Shown here piece after piece: positions 34,977 through 42,915 of a DNA stretch of 55,128 nucleotides (positions within the stretch are counted from its first letter, which is position 1; every line of letters starts with the position of its first letter). The notes under the pieces are model-generated. The model searched no databases, was not told the DNA's origin, and worked only from the letters and a program-made list of their open reading frames with translations. Source of the DNA: CAYURP01 sp964447175 (GTDB lineage Bacteria; Zixibacteria; MSB-5A5; SM23-73-2); NCBI GenBank assembly GCA_964447175.1, contig CAYURP010000017.1, positions 1 to 55,128 of the forward strand, in the 5' to 3' direction. Made by a program: the position numbers and the translations under genes.

Positions 34977-36641
34977 TGAATTAATTTTCTTTTTCAACAT
35001 AGGGATTTTCACACCCTTTTCTTCTGCTACCTGGATTGCTTTTTTATATCCGGCATCGGCATGGCGAGCTACTCCTATTCCCGGATCGTTGGTCAAAACC
35101 TTCTCCAATCTTCTTTTCATCTCCTTTGATCCATCAGCTACTATCACCATTCCGGCGTGGATGGAGTTTCCGATACCTACGCCCCCTCCGTGATGCACTG
35201 ATACCCAGGATGCGCCGGAGACGGCATTTAAAAGGCCATTTAATATGGGCCAGTCCGCTATCACGTCTGATCCGTCTTTCATCCCTTCGGTCTCCCGATA
35301 GGGCGATGCCACTGATCCGCAGTCCAGATGATCTCTTCCAATGACAATGGGCGCCTTGATCCTTCCTCTTTTTACCATTCGGTTAATAATATCCCCGAAA
35401 TGAGCCCGCTCCCCATATCCCAGCCAGCATATCCGGGATGGCAAACCCTGAAACTTCACTTTTTTCCCTGCCAGCTTTATCCATCTGATAAGTGGCTCGT
35501 CCTGTTTGAATTCCCTTCTCACAACTTTGTCAGTAGCAATTATATCCTCAGGTTCACCGGATAAGGCAGCCCATCTGAAGGGTCCTTTTCCCTCACAAAA
35601 CAGGGGCCTGATATATGCCGGCACAAATCCCGGGAAATCAAATGCGTTAGTAACTCCTGCTTTTTGAGCCTGGCCTCTGATATTGTTGCCATAATCAAAA
35701 ACAACAGAACCTTGCTCTAAAAATCCCAGCATGGCTTGAAGATGAACGGCTATAGATTCCATTGATCTTTTGATATATTCTTCGGGATTCTCCTTTCTCA
35801 ATCGCAGGGCATCCTCAAAAGTTATTCCATGAGGTACATATCCGTTCAGCTCATCATGTGCTGAGGTCTGGTCAGTTACCACGTCCGGGATGATCCCTCT
35901 TCTAAGTATCTCAGGATGGGTATCAGCACAGTTGCCCACCAGACCAATAGATATGGCTTTACCTTTTTTCTTAGCTTTTAAAACCATATCCAGAGCCTCA
36001 TCCAGGTTTTCGACCAAAATGTCACAGTATCCTGCTTTTATCCGGCGCTGGATTTTGGCTTTGTCCACCTCCACGTCCAGTATTGCTCCACCATTCATAG
36101 TCACAGCCAGGGGCTGAGCGCCACCCATGCCGCCCATTCCTCCGGTCAAAACGAACTTGCCCTTCAAATCCCCTCCGAAATGGGTTTTAGCCACGCTGGC
36201 TAAGGTCTCATATGTTCCCTGCAAAATTCCCTGGGTGCCGATATAAATCCATGAACCTGCGGTCATCTGACCATACATTATCAATCCCAGTCTCTCCAGC
36301 TCCCTGAACTTCTCCCAGTTAGCCCAGGCCGGAACCATCATGGAATTGGAGATTAAAACCCGGGGCGCATATTCAAAAGTTTTGAAAATTCCTACAGGTT
36401 TCCCGGACTGGACCAAAAGGGTTTCGTCATTTTCCAGGCTTTTAAGACTCTCCACAATGGCATAATAAGATTCCCAGTTCCTGGCAGCCTTGCCCGTACC
36501 TCCATAAACGATCAGCTCCCGGGGATTTTCTCCCACCTCTTCATTCAGATTATTCATCAGCATTCTCAAGGCTGCTTCCTGATGCCAGGATTTGCAGGAT
36601 ATCTCCTTGCCTGTGGGTGCCTTTATTGGTTTGTATTCCAT
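34959..36641 (-). CDS. hutU: Urocanate hydratase
   Basis: HutU adds water to urocanate, giving 4-imidazolone-5-propionate, using tightly bound NAD as an electrophile. The 560-residue length is typical. Visible motifs include LIVYGGTGKAARNWESY, LLVQSGKPVGIFKT, the glycine-rich VLTGGMGGMGGAQPLA and the NAD-binding GLVGNCADTHPEILRRG, plus DQTSAHDELNGYVPHG. The ATG at 36641 is preceded by AGGTTTGAG. It heads the hutU-hutI-lptE series. Its last codons and stop lie inside a palindromic repeat, which appears to have replaced or extended the native C-terminal end without harm. Confidence 0.97.
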   Translation of the reverse strand: MEYKPIKAPTGKEISCKSWHQEAALRMLMNNLNEEVGENPRELIVYGGTGKAARNWESYYAIVESLKSLENDETLLVQSGKPVGIFKTFEYAPRVLISNSMMVPAWANWEKFRELERLGLIMYGQMTAGSWIYIGTQGILQGTYETLASVAKTHFGGDLKGKFVLTGGMGGMGGAQPLAVTMNGGAILDVEVDKAKIQRRIKAGYCDILVENLDEALDMVLKAKKKGKAISIGLVGNCADTHPEILRRGIIPDVVTDQTSAHDELNGYVPHGITFEDALRLRKENPEEYIKRSMESIAVHLQAMLGFLEQGSVVFDYGNNIRGQAQKAGVTNAFDFPGFVPAYIRPLFCEGKGPFRWAALSGEPEDIIATDKVVRREFKQDEPLIRWIKLAGKKVKFQGLPSRICWLGYGERAHFGDIINRMVKRGRIKAPIVIGRDHLDCGSVASPYRETEGMKDGSDVIADWPILNGLLNAVSGASWVSVHHGGGVGIGNSIHAGMVIVADGSKEMKRRLEKVLTNDPGIGVARHADAGYKKAIQVAEEKGVKIPMLKKKINSVGTDL

Positions 36642-36766
36642 CTCAAACCTCCAAAAATTTCTTAATCATTATCTTTTTACTTATGGAGCAGGATGCCCCA
36701 TAAGCTCAATAAAAACAGACGTTAACGGATATAAATTAATATCATAACCCTTTTAATGTCAATAAA

Positions 36767-36793
36767 AAAACCATCCAGTTATTGGATGGTTTT
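36767..36793 (-). terminator. Intrinsic terminator after the LiaF-like gene
   Basis: AAAACCATCCA (36767-36777) pairs with TGGATGGTTTT (36783-36793) around a five-base loop. On the minus strand the stem is followed by a run of T residues (TTTTTTTATT when the arm is included). It lies 22 bases past the stop codon of the LiaF-like gene, where an intrinsic terminator is expected, and separates that operon from hutU. The rest of 36642-36814 shows nothing else. Confidence 0.75.
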
Positions 36794-36814
36794 ATAAATT
36801 CAGAATAAATTTTT

Positions 36815-37723
36815 CTAATAGGTAACGATTTCAAGCTTGGAAACTGATCCCTCCAGAAACATATCGATCTTGTAAAGGGAGCTCTCGTAGTTGTCGGATG
36901 TGTATGTCTCATTCTCGTGATAAATGGAAATATCACCTGAGAACTCGGTGGATGTCAGGTTGGCTTCCGAATCGATTTTTATTCCCGTCTCCTCAGGTAT
37001 CAAAATCTTTATATAGGAGGCATCCGAGTCCAGTTTGCATTTTATAAATTTATTCTTGCCGAATCTGATCCTCAAATCTGATGCTTTTAAGATTAAATTG
37101 AGATCGTCAACCTGAAGATCGGAAAGGTTTAAATCTGCATCGGATGCTTTGGCATGTAATTCCAGCTCAAGAGGAACTCGATTGCTCAACCCGATCTCCC
37201 ATTGATGTCTTCTCCAGCCCTTTAACACCCAGTCAGACCATTCATTTCTCCCGCCTCTGATTTTTATCCTGGCTGTGCTGTCCAGATCGGAGAAGAAAAA
37301 GTCACAGTCCGGCTCTTTGTTCCAGTAATCCAATCGGGCATCGATTAGATCAAGAGTATCGCTTTTTATCTCCAGCTCTCCGGCTTTGAACTCCACAGTC
37401 ACTTTAGCCTGTTTAATCCTCTCCTCAAAAGGCTTTTTCCATTTATAATCCTTGGTGAATTTAGCACCCCGGGTCCACTCTCCATAACCGAAATAGACCG
37501 GACCTAAAATTGCCAGAATCATAAGAATAGGCGAAAGGATTGCCAGAAATGACAGAAAGGTCTTTTTGAAGATTAGCTCGAATCCAATGGCTATCAGAAG
37601 AACGGGCCACAAGGATAAAATTTTAAACCAAATCGGCCAGCTAACGTAATCTAAGGTGTTCAAAAGTAGCACAATGCCGCAGCATATAAAAATTACCCCG
37701 GTTCTAATTCTTGCGATATTCAT
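36815..37723 (-). CDS. LiaF/LiaI-like membrane protein
   Basis: The 302-residue protein has four N-terminal membrane helices (about residues 7-25, 31-50, 56-72 and 73-82) with the RTGVIFICCGIVLLLNTL and WPVLLIAIGFELIF repeats of the LiaI/LiaF-like transmembrane domain. The remainder (about 100-302) is a beta-solenoid-like domain resembling the LiaF C-terminal or adhesin-type DUF4097 region, with repeats such as DLQVDDLNLILKASDLRI. LiaF proteins damp envelope-stress signalling in Gram-positives. Here it is the last gene after two PspC genes (gap 13 bases), which supports an envelope-stress function. No LiaRS-type kinase/regulator is adjacent. Confidence 0.75.
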   Translation of the reverse strand: MNIARIRTGVIFICCGIVLLLNTLDYVSWPIWFKILSLWPVLLIAIGFELIFKKTFLSFLAILSPILMILAILGPVYFGYGEWTRGAKFTKDYKWKKPFEERIKQAKVTVEFKAGELEIKSDTLDLIDARLDYWNKEPDCDFFFSDLDSTARIKIRGGRNEWSDWVLKGWRRHQWEIGLSNRVPLELELHAKASDADLNLSDLQVDDLNLILKASDLRIRFGKNKFIKCKLDSDASYIKILIPEETGIKIDSEANLTSTEFSGDISIYHENETYTSDNYESSLYKIDMFLEGSVSKLEIVTY

Positions 37724-37736
37724 CTTGCCTCTCCTT

Positions 37737-38102
37737 TTATAACTTGGCTAGGATATAAATCCCCAGAATAACCAATACAATAGGCCAGAGCATTTTAAAG
37801 CTGAACCAGAAGAAGAAATTGTTGAAAAGAAAGATCAATCCCACCACTACCAGTATCAAACCCGGCAAAAAGCGGGAGGCGGAGGATGGGGTAACTGGTC
37901 CAACCTCCACTTCCCCCTCTTTTCTTTCCGGAATAAGAATCCAGCTGATGATATAAGCCAGAAGGCCAAGACCTTTGGCAAAGATCAAGACCACGAACAC
38001 CAGACGCATCAGGGTGGGATCCATATTAAAATACTCAGCCAATCCACTGCAGACCCCGCCGATTACCCTGTTGGTTCTTGAGCGATAAACTTTTTTATTC
38101 AT
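37737..38102 (-). CDS. PspC domain protein with extra membrane helices
   Basis: A 121-residue protein. Residues 1-58 are a PspC domain: KVYRSRTNRVIGGVCSGLAE, YFNMDPTLMRLVFVVL and AYIISWILIPE. After a short acidic linker come two more hydrophobic segments (FLPGLILVVVGLIFLFNNFFFW and MLWPIVLVILGIYILAKL), like the LiaI-type helices of its downstream neighbour. PspC senses or relays inner-membrane stress in other bacteria. It lies 14 bases after a smaller PspC gene and 13 before the LiaF-like gene. Confidence 0.87.
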   Translation of the reverse strand: MNKKVYRSRTNRVIGGVCSGLAEYFNMDPTLMRLVFVVLIFAKGLGLLAYIISWILIPERKEGEVEVGPVTPSSASRFLPGLILVVVGLIFLFNNFFFWFSFKMLWPIVLVILGIYILAKL

Positions 38103-38116
38103 ATTTCTCTCCCCTG

Positions 38117-38317
38117 TTATGGACTTTTTTCCTCGGGCTTTTCGGGAATAATTATCCAGGAGATAATATATATCAAGGGACCGATACCATAGGCAAAAAC
38201 CAGAAGCACCATTATCAAGCGAATAAGCACCGGATCGATATCAAAATATTCCCCCATTCCCGCGCACACCCCCGCGATTTTTCTTTCGGTTTTTGAGCGA
38301 TAAAGTCTTTTGTCCAT
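38117..38317 (-). CDS. Short PspC domain protein
   Basis: A 66-residue protein that is a PspC domain alone: KRLYRSKTERKIAGVCAGMG, EYFDIDPVLIRLIMVLLVFA and PLIYIISWIIIPEKPEE. It closely resembles the N-terminal half of the adjacent 121-residue protein, so the pair probably arose by tandem duplication. It is the first gene of the pspC-pspC-liaF group; the ATG at 38317 has a GGAA-type site before it. Likely a small inner-membrane stress component. Confidence 0.87.
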   Translation of the reverse strand: MDKRLYRSKTERKIAGVCAGMGEYFDIDPVLIRLIMVLLVFAYGIGPLIYIISWIIIPEKPEEKSP

Positions 38318-38490
38318 GATGTTTTTCCTTCTTAGAGATTAAAAGACAAATTATACTGCTTTCAAATATTGTATACGACTCCTGGCCTGCAAAGATTCCA
38401 AAAATTGAAAAAAGCATCCCCCAGAGTTATCACCAATATAAAATCTCATTTTCTGGTAGCAATAAAAAATTACAAAAATTTTATAATAAT

Positions 38491-38604
38491 CCTACCTTGG
38501 GGCAAGGTGGGACTACCAAATACTACGACTTTTAACAGTAGTCCCATGTTGCCCTCAACATGGGATAAGAAAAATCCCACCTTGGGGGCAAGGTGGGGCT
38601 ACCG
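38491..38604. repeat. Group of G-rich hairpins upstream of the MalK-type gene
   Basis: Two copies of a related palindrome, acCTTGGGGCAAGGTgggactacc (38494-38517) and accttgggggcaaggtggggctacc (38579-38603), flank a perfect 9-bp stem CCCATGTTG (38543-38551) / CAACATGGG (38556-38564). They are imperfect direct copies with palindromic cores. The gap 38318-38723 otherwise shows nothing I can name. An open frame crossing this region is repeat-derived. Confidence 0.5.
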
Positions 38605-38723
38605 GGCTGGCGTACTACTGAATAAGGAAAGTAATTTACTTCTTTTTAAGAATAGACATAAATTCTCTTGTGTTTTTCTCATTTTTTAGTAAAATTCATT
38701 TCAAGTGCGAATGGAGGATTTGT

Positions 38724-39815
38724 TTGGCTGAAGTTGTCCTTAAAAATGTGTCCAAGGTTTTTGGTAAAGATAACCTGGTTTTTGGTGATCTTAATCTGGA
38801 TATCAAAGATAAAGAATTTTTTACTATTGTGGGTCCTTCTGGATGCGGCAAATCGACGGTCTTAAATCTAATTGCAGGATTGGAGGAGGTGACATCCGGC
38901 GAGATCTTTTTTGATGGGCTGAAGGTGAATGAGCTTACGCCTGCCAAACGGGATGTGGCTATGGTCTTTCAATCCTATGCGCTTTATCCTCACAAAAACG
39001 TTTCCGAAAACATCGCTTTTCCTTTAAGAATGAAAAAAACTCCCAGAGCCGAAATTCAGAAAAAAGTTATGGAAATTTCTGAGCTTTTGGGAATTAATGA
39101 ACTGCTTGAGAGAAAACCCAGGGAGCTTTCTGGCGGGCAGCGTCAAAGGGTGGCTCTGGGTAGGGCTCTGGTCAGAAAACCTAAGGTTTTTCTTCTTGAC
39201 GAACCCTTGTCTAACCTGGATGCTAAGCTCAGGGTGTATATGAGGGCTGAATTGAAAAGGCTTCACTCTGATATTCAGGTGACAACTATCTACGTGACTC
39301 ACGATCAAGCAGAGGCTATGTCCCTTTCCGATAGAGTGGCGATTTTAACTGAAGGGAAGATTCAGCAGTGTGATGTGCCAAATACAATCTATAATTCTCC
39401 ATCTAACAAGGTCGTTGCTGAGTTTATAGGTAGTCCGGGTATGAATTTCTTTGAAGGGAATATAAAAGAGTTCGAACAAAAAGCTTTTATCGATTTCAAA
39501 GAAAATGATTTATTTCTAATACAATCTCAATTGAAAAAATTTAAAATAGAAAATAAAGAAGTTATTTTTGGAATTAGACCCGAAAATGTCAGGATAAGTC
39601 AGAAAAGGGGAGAGGGCTTTTTCGAAGGGAAAATCTTTGCTATTGAGCCTCTGGGGGACCGCTCCTATGTGGATATATTATGGAGGGAAAAACGACTGAA
39701 AGGGGAGGTTTCGCCTGATTTTTCCGGCAAGATCAACGAATCCATCTTTTTCCAATTCGATCTGGATAAATTCCACCTTTTTGACAGAGACACCGGCGAG
39801 TCATTAAGAATTTGA
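38724..39815 (+). CDS. MalK/UgpC-type sugar ABC transporter ATPase
   Basis: The open frame reaches back to 38670, but GGAGG at 38713-38717 points to a TTG start at 38724, giving about 363 residues that begin AEVVLKNVSKVFGKD like other MalK proteins. Walker A GPSGCGKST (about 37-45), Q-loop FQSYALYPHKNV, signature LSGGQRQRVALGRAL, Walker B VFLLDEPLSNLD and the H-loop THDQAEAM are intact. The C-terminal regulatory TOBE region includes FGIRPENVRI. It would power uptake of a sugar or glycerol phosphate, but no permease genes are adjacent; a sugar-binding lipoprotein begins at 54585. Such ATPases are often shared between transporters. Confidence 0.92.
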   Translation: MAEVVLKNVSKVFGKDNLVFGDLNLDIKDKEFFTIVGPSGCGKSTVLNLIAGLEEVTSGEIFFDGLKVNELTPAKRDVAMVFQSYALYPHKNVSENIAFPLRMKKTPRAEIQKKVMEISELLGINELLERKPRELSGGQRQRVALGRALVRKPKVFLLDEPLSNLDAKLRVYMRAELKRLHSDIQVTTIYVTHDQAEAMSLSDRVAILTEGKIQQCDVPNTIYNSPSNKVVAEFIGSPGMNFFEGNIKEFEQKAFIDFKENDLFLIQSQLKKFKIENKEVIFGIRPENVRISQKRGEGFFEGKIFAIEPLGDRSYVDILWREKRLKGEVSPDFSGKINESIFFQFDLDKFHLFDRDTGESLRI

Positions 39816-39840
39816 TAGACTACCCCACCTTCTGATAAAT

Positions 39841-40767
39841 TTAGAGATTATACCTTTCTTTATAAAATCTTATTGTCTTTTCTATACCCTTTTCTAGACT
39901 ATGAATTGGCTCCCAGCCCAGCTCTTTTTTGGCTCTGGAGATGTCCAGCGCGCTTCTTCTCTGTTCACCGGGAACTGAAGGTGCGTGAATTTCCTCCTGA
40001 TTTGAACCTACATTCTCTTTAATCAGATTGAAGATTCTATTCACATCGGTTTCCACTGATGTGCCGATATTGAAAATTACTGATTTATTATAATCTAATG
40101 CCAGGATATTGGCTTTGACTACATCATCAATAAAAACAAAATCACGGGTCTGTTTACCGTCTCCATATATCTTTGCTTCCTGATTGTTGATTAGGTTCTC
40201 GAAGAAAATACCCACTACACCGGCCTCGCCTTTGGGTATCTGGCGGGGACCATAGACATTGGAATACCTCAGGGCAACATACTCCAGCCCCTTGGATCTA
40301 TGGTAAAACTCCAGGTATTTCTCCACCACCAGTTTTGCCATGGCATAAGGTGACACAGGTCTTTTGGGGTGTTCCTCATCTGCCGGGAAATAATCCTGTT
40401 CCCCGTATACTCCTGCACTGGATGGGAAAATGACCTTTTTCACCTGATGTCTTAAACAGCAGAAAAGAAGGTTAAGGCTTCCCAGTATGTTTATCTCCGC
40501 ATCCAGCTTTGGCTCCCTTATTGATTTTCTTAAATCCACCTGGGCAGCATGGTGGCACAAAATATCGAATTTCTCTTCCTGGAATATCTTTTCAAGTTCG
40601 GTTGATCTGATATCCATCTGATAGAACTTGGCTTTTGGATTGATGTTTTCCTTGAAGCCTGTGCTCAGATCATCCAGCACAACAACATCATGCCCCAGGG
40701 AAATGAATGAGTCAACCACATGGGAGCCGATGAAACCGGCACCACCTGTTACTAATATCTTAGACAT
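39841..40767 (-). CDS. galE: NAD-dependent epimerase, UDP-glucose 4-epimerase type
   Basis: A 308-residue short-chain dehydrogenase-type epimerase. The NAD-binding motif TGGAGFIGSH begins at residue 7, followed by DDLSTG, the catalytic YAMAK (tyrosine near 141, lysine 145), FPSSAGVYGE and the downstream RYSNVYGPRQ and GDGKQTRDFVFIDDV segments. GalE interconverts UDP-glucose and UDP-galactose (or the GlcNAc/GalNAc pair) and could feed the polysaccharide locus. The motif set also occurs in related UDP-glucuronate epimerases, so substrate is not certain. It converges on the MalK-type gene with a 25-base gap. Confidence 0.85.
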   Translation of the reverse strand: MSKILVTGGAGFIGSHVVDSFISLGHDVVVLDDLSTGFKENINPKAKFYQMDIRSTELEKIFQEEKFDILCHHAAQVDLRKSIREPKLDAEINILGSLNLLFCCLRHQVKKVIFPSSAGVYGEQDYFPADEEHPKRPVSPYAMAKLVVEKYLEFYHRSKGLEYVALRYSNVYGPRQIPKGEAGVVGIFFENLINNQEAKIYGDGKQTRDFVFIDDVVKANILALDYNKSVIFNIGTSVETDVNRIFNLIKENVGSNQEEIHAPSVPGEQRRSALDISRAKKELGWEPIHSLEKGIEKTIRFYKERYNL

Positions 40768-40859
40768 TTTTACATCTATAAAATTTACTTTTCCTTCAAA
40801 ACAAGATCAAATGATAATATTCATTCACAGAGAAGTCAACAGAAATCAGTTATTTTGAT

Positions 40860-41204
40860 TGATATTATATGACTCAGTGAGTCAGTTCTCACCTTAATAG
40901 AGGTGGGAATTTATTCCACCTATCAAAGTTTGTAGCATTCAGGTTTGTCCGTGACTTTTTTTCAGTGGGCATAAAGCCCACCGCTACGCGGATATACCAT
41001 CATCGGATAGGACAAGGTCTCCTGACCTTATCAAATCCAGTTGGTTGGGCAATTGGATTTGCCCAACCTTAAAAACTTGGTGGTGGAAATCCCCAAAATG
41101 GGTCTTGATGACAATTCCACCACCAACGAATTTAATTCTGGGTCAGGAGACCCAGGGCCACCCACATGTGTTACCACAGGTTGAGACAACCTGTGATACC
41201 GATT
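40860..41204. repeat. Gap packed with palindromes
   Basis: Between galE and the DUF6754-type gene there is no gene but many hairpins: gactcagtgagtc (40870-40882), ccacctt/aggtggg near 40891-40908, TTGGGCAA/TTGCCCAA near 41045-41067, a 12-bp stem TTGGTGGTGGAA (41077-41088) / TTCCACCACCAA (41115-41126), a stem around gggtcaggagaccc (near 41139-41152) and aggttgagacaacct (near 41179-41193). Open frames here consist of repeat sequence. The rest of 40768-40859 shows nothing notable. Confidence 0.55.
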
Positions 41205-41207
41205 TTC

Positions 41208-41346
41208 ATTTATCTATCCACCAAATACCAATTAACAATAAACCAAAAGGGCGGAGACAAGCTCCGCCACTACGCGTTCTGATTTATCTATCCATCAAAT
41301 ACCAATTAACCATAAACCAAAAGGGTGGAGACAAGCTCCGCCCCTA
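41208..41346. repeat. 74-bp tandem direct repeat, two copies
   Basis: The unit starting ATTTATCTATCCA at 41208 recurs at 41282, 74 bases later, with only a few substitutions. Each copy contains the palindrome GGCGGAGACAAGCTCCGCC or its variant. The second copy ends near 41346, about 70 bases before the DUF6754-type start. With just two abutting copies and no spacer this is not a CRISPR array. Confidence 0.7.
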
Positions 41347-41414
41347 CTTTAGGATCGGTTTACAAATTTTGCCTTGACAACCCAATCCATCAGGTTAGCT
41401 TATATTCAAAACAG

Positions 41415-42284
41415 ATGAAGCGTTTACATAAAAATCTAATTCTGATTATTATAACCTCTCTGATTCAAATCTTTTTCTTCACCCCTCTGCTTTTTGCCTC
41501 TGAAAATGACAGGTGGTACAATCCTGAGCTTTCCAATGTTTTAATCGGGGTAATCATTTCCTTTGTCTTTGTTCTCTTTTTCATTCTTAAAGGGAAAAAG
41601 GGGAAGGAGCTTTATATCCGCACCATTGCCGGGCTGGAAGCCATTGACGATGCCATTGGCAGGGCTACTGAGATGGGTAAACCCATTCTTTATTCTGCGG
41701 GTTTGGGTAAAATGGAAAGGGTGGCTACTATGGCTTCGATGAATATCTTAGGCTCGGTGGCAGAAAAAGTAGCTGCTTATAATACCCAACTTATCTTCCC
41801 TAATTATGATCCGGTGGTTATGGCGATAGCCCAGGAGGTGGTCAAGGAGGGTTTTACCAAAGCCGGACACCCTGAAGCATTCAACCCGGATAATATTTAC
41901 TTTGTTACCCAGAGCCAGTTCGGATATGTAGCATATGTGGACGGGTTAATGGTAAGGCAGAGACCAGCTACTAACCTTTTTCTGGGGACTTTTGAAGCGG
42001 AATCTTTGATTCTGGCTGAGACCGGAAATTCTATCGGTGCTGTTCAGATTGCCGGAACGGATTCAACCATTCAGCTTTCATTTTTTATCGTTGCCTGTGA
42101 CTACACTTTGATAGGGGAGGAGCTTTTCGCTGCCTCAGGATACCTGACCAAAGACCCCATGGTTTTGGGGTCGATCAAAGCCCAGGATTGGCTTAAAATA
42201 GTCATAATCGTTTTAATAATTCTGGGAGGATTATTTACCAGTTTAAATCTGGATTTCTTTGCCAATCTTTTCTCCATTGGCTAA
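41415..42284 (+). CDS. DUF6754-type membrane protein
   Basis: The frame extends back to 41325 through repeat DNA, but the ATG at 41415 begins a normal signal/anchor (MKRLHKNLILIIITSLIQIF) and gives 289 residues. A second hydrophobic helix follows (about 40-58) before a soluble domain with GLEAIDDAIGRATEMGKPIL, MNILGSVAEKVAAYNTQLI and IGAVQIAGTDSTIQ, then a C-terminal helix. This matches what I remember as DUF6754, whose function is unknown. Three more membrane-protein genes follow with gaps of 3, 7 and 144 bases, suggesting a shared complex. Low similarity to anything enzymatic that I can name. Confidence 0.8.
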   Translation: MKRLHKNLILIIITSLIQIFFFTPLLFASENDRWYNPELSNVLIGVIISFVFVLFFILKGKKGKELYIRTIAGLEAIDDAIGRATEMGKPILYSAGLGKMERVATMASMNILGSVAEKVAAYNTQLIFPNYDPVVMAIAQEVVKEGFTKAGHPEAFNPDNIYFVTQSQFGYVAYVDGLMVRQRPATNLFLGTFEAESLILAETGNSIGAVQIAGTDSTIQLSFFIVACDYTLIGEELFAASGYLTKDPMVLGSIKAQDWLKIVIIVLIILGGLFTSLNLDFFANLFSIG

Positions 42285-42287
42285 AAA

Positions 42288-42908
42288 ATGAGAAGAGCGT
42301 TACCCATTATAATCTGTTTCTCTTTCGGTTTTTTTATGTTGATCCAGTTTTTTGTGCCTCACCCTTCATTTGTTTCCTCTTATGAGTCTGTTCTGGACTG
42401 GATGCAGATCATCTACGTTTTCACCCTTTTGGTTGGGGTAGCTAACTATGTTAAGATTAACACCAAGAAGATCTCGCATACACAAAGCGGGTGGGGTTAC
42501 AATCTGGTTGCCTTAGCCGGGCTTTTTGTTATGGTGATTCTGGGGTTCTGGAAGGGGACCAGGGAGAACACTCCCTTTTTATGGCTTTTCAATAATCTTC
42601 AGGTTCCCATGCAGTCCACTATGTTCTCCCTTCTGGCATTCTTTGTGGCATCTGCGGCTTACAGGGGTTTTAGAGCAAGAACCAAGGAAGCGACGGTTTT
42701 GCTAATCACAGCTGCTTTGGTGATGCTGGGACGGGTACCCATAGGAAATATGATTCATTCGGCAGTCCCTGATGCCGCTAACTGGATACTGAACGTTCCC
42801 AGCATGGCAGCCAGGCGTGGGATTCTAATCGGAATAGGTCTGGGTACCATTTCCACATCCTTAAGAATTATCCTGGGAATTGAAAGAACTTATTTAGGAA
42901 AAGAATAG
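42288..42908 (+). CDS. Six-helix membrane protein of unknown function
   Basis: The 206-residue product has about six membrane helices (near residues 5-22, 40-57, 70-88, 105-124, 132-148 and 178-195) with short loops and a basic C-terminus. The conserved-looking stretches are WMQIIYVFTLLVGVANYVKI, GFWKGTRENTPFLWLFNN and LNVPSMAARRGILIGIGLG. I do not recognise a family. The ATG lies 3 bases after the DUF6754-type stop, with likely translational coupling, so it is probably a partner of that protein. Confidence 0.82.
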   Translation: MRRALPIIICFSFGFFMLIQFFVPHPSFVSSYESVLDWMQIIYVFTLLVGVANYVKINTKKISHTQSGWGYNLVALAGLFVMVILGFWKGTRENTPFLWLFNNLQVPMQSTMFSLLAFFVASAAYRGFRARTKEATVLLITAALVMLGRVPIGNMIHSAVPDAANWILNVPSMAARRGILIGIGLGTISTSLRIILGIERTYLGKE

Positions 42909-42915
42909 TAAAAAT

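Noticed and set aside
38369..38689. 106-codon frame on the plus strand
   Set aside because: It crosses the G-rich palindromes and has no ribosome-binding site. The real gene starts at 38724.
41208..41346. Possible CRISPR array
   Set aside because: Just two abutting direct copies, no spacers between them and no cas genes in the window.
41045..41377. 110-codon frame on the plus strand
   Set aside because: It consists of hairpins and the 74-bp direct repeats. Its product shows the repeated peptide and nothing protein-like.
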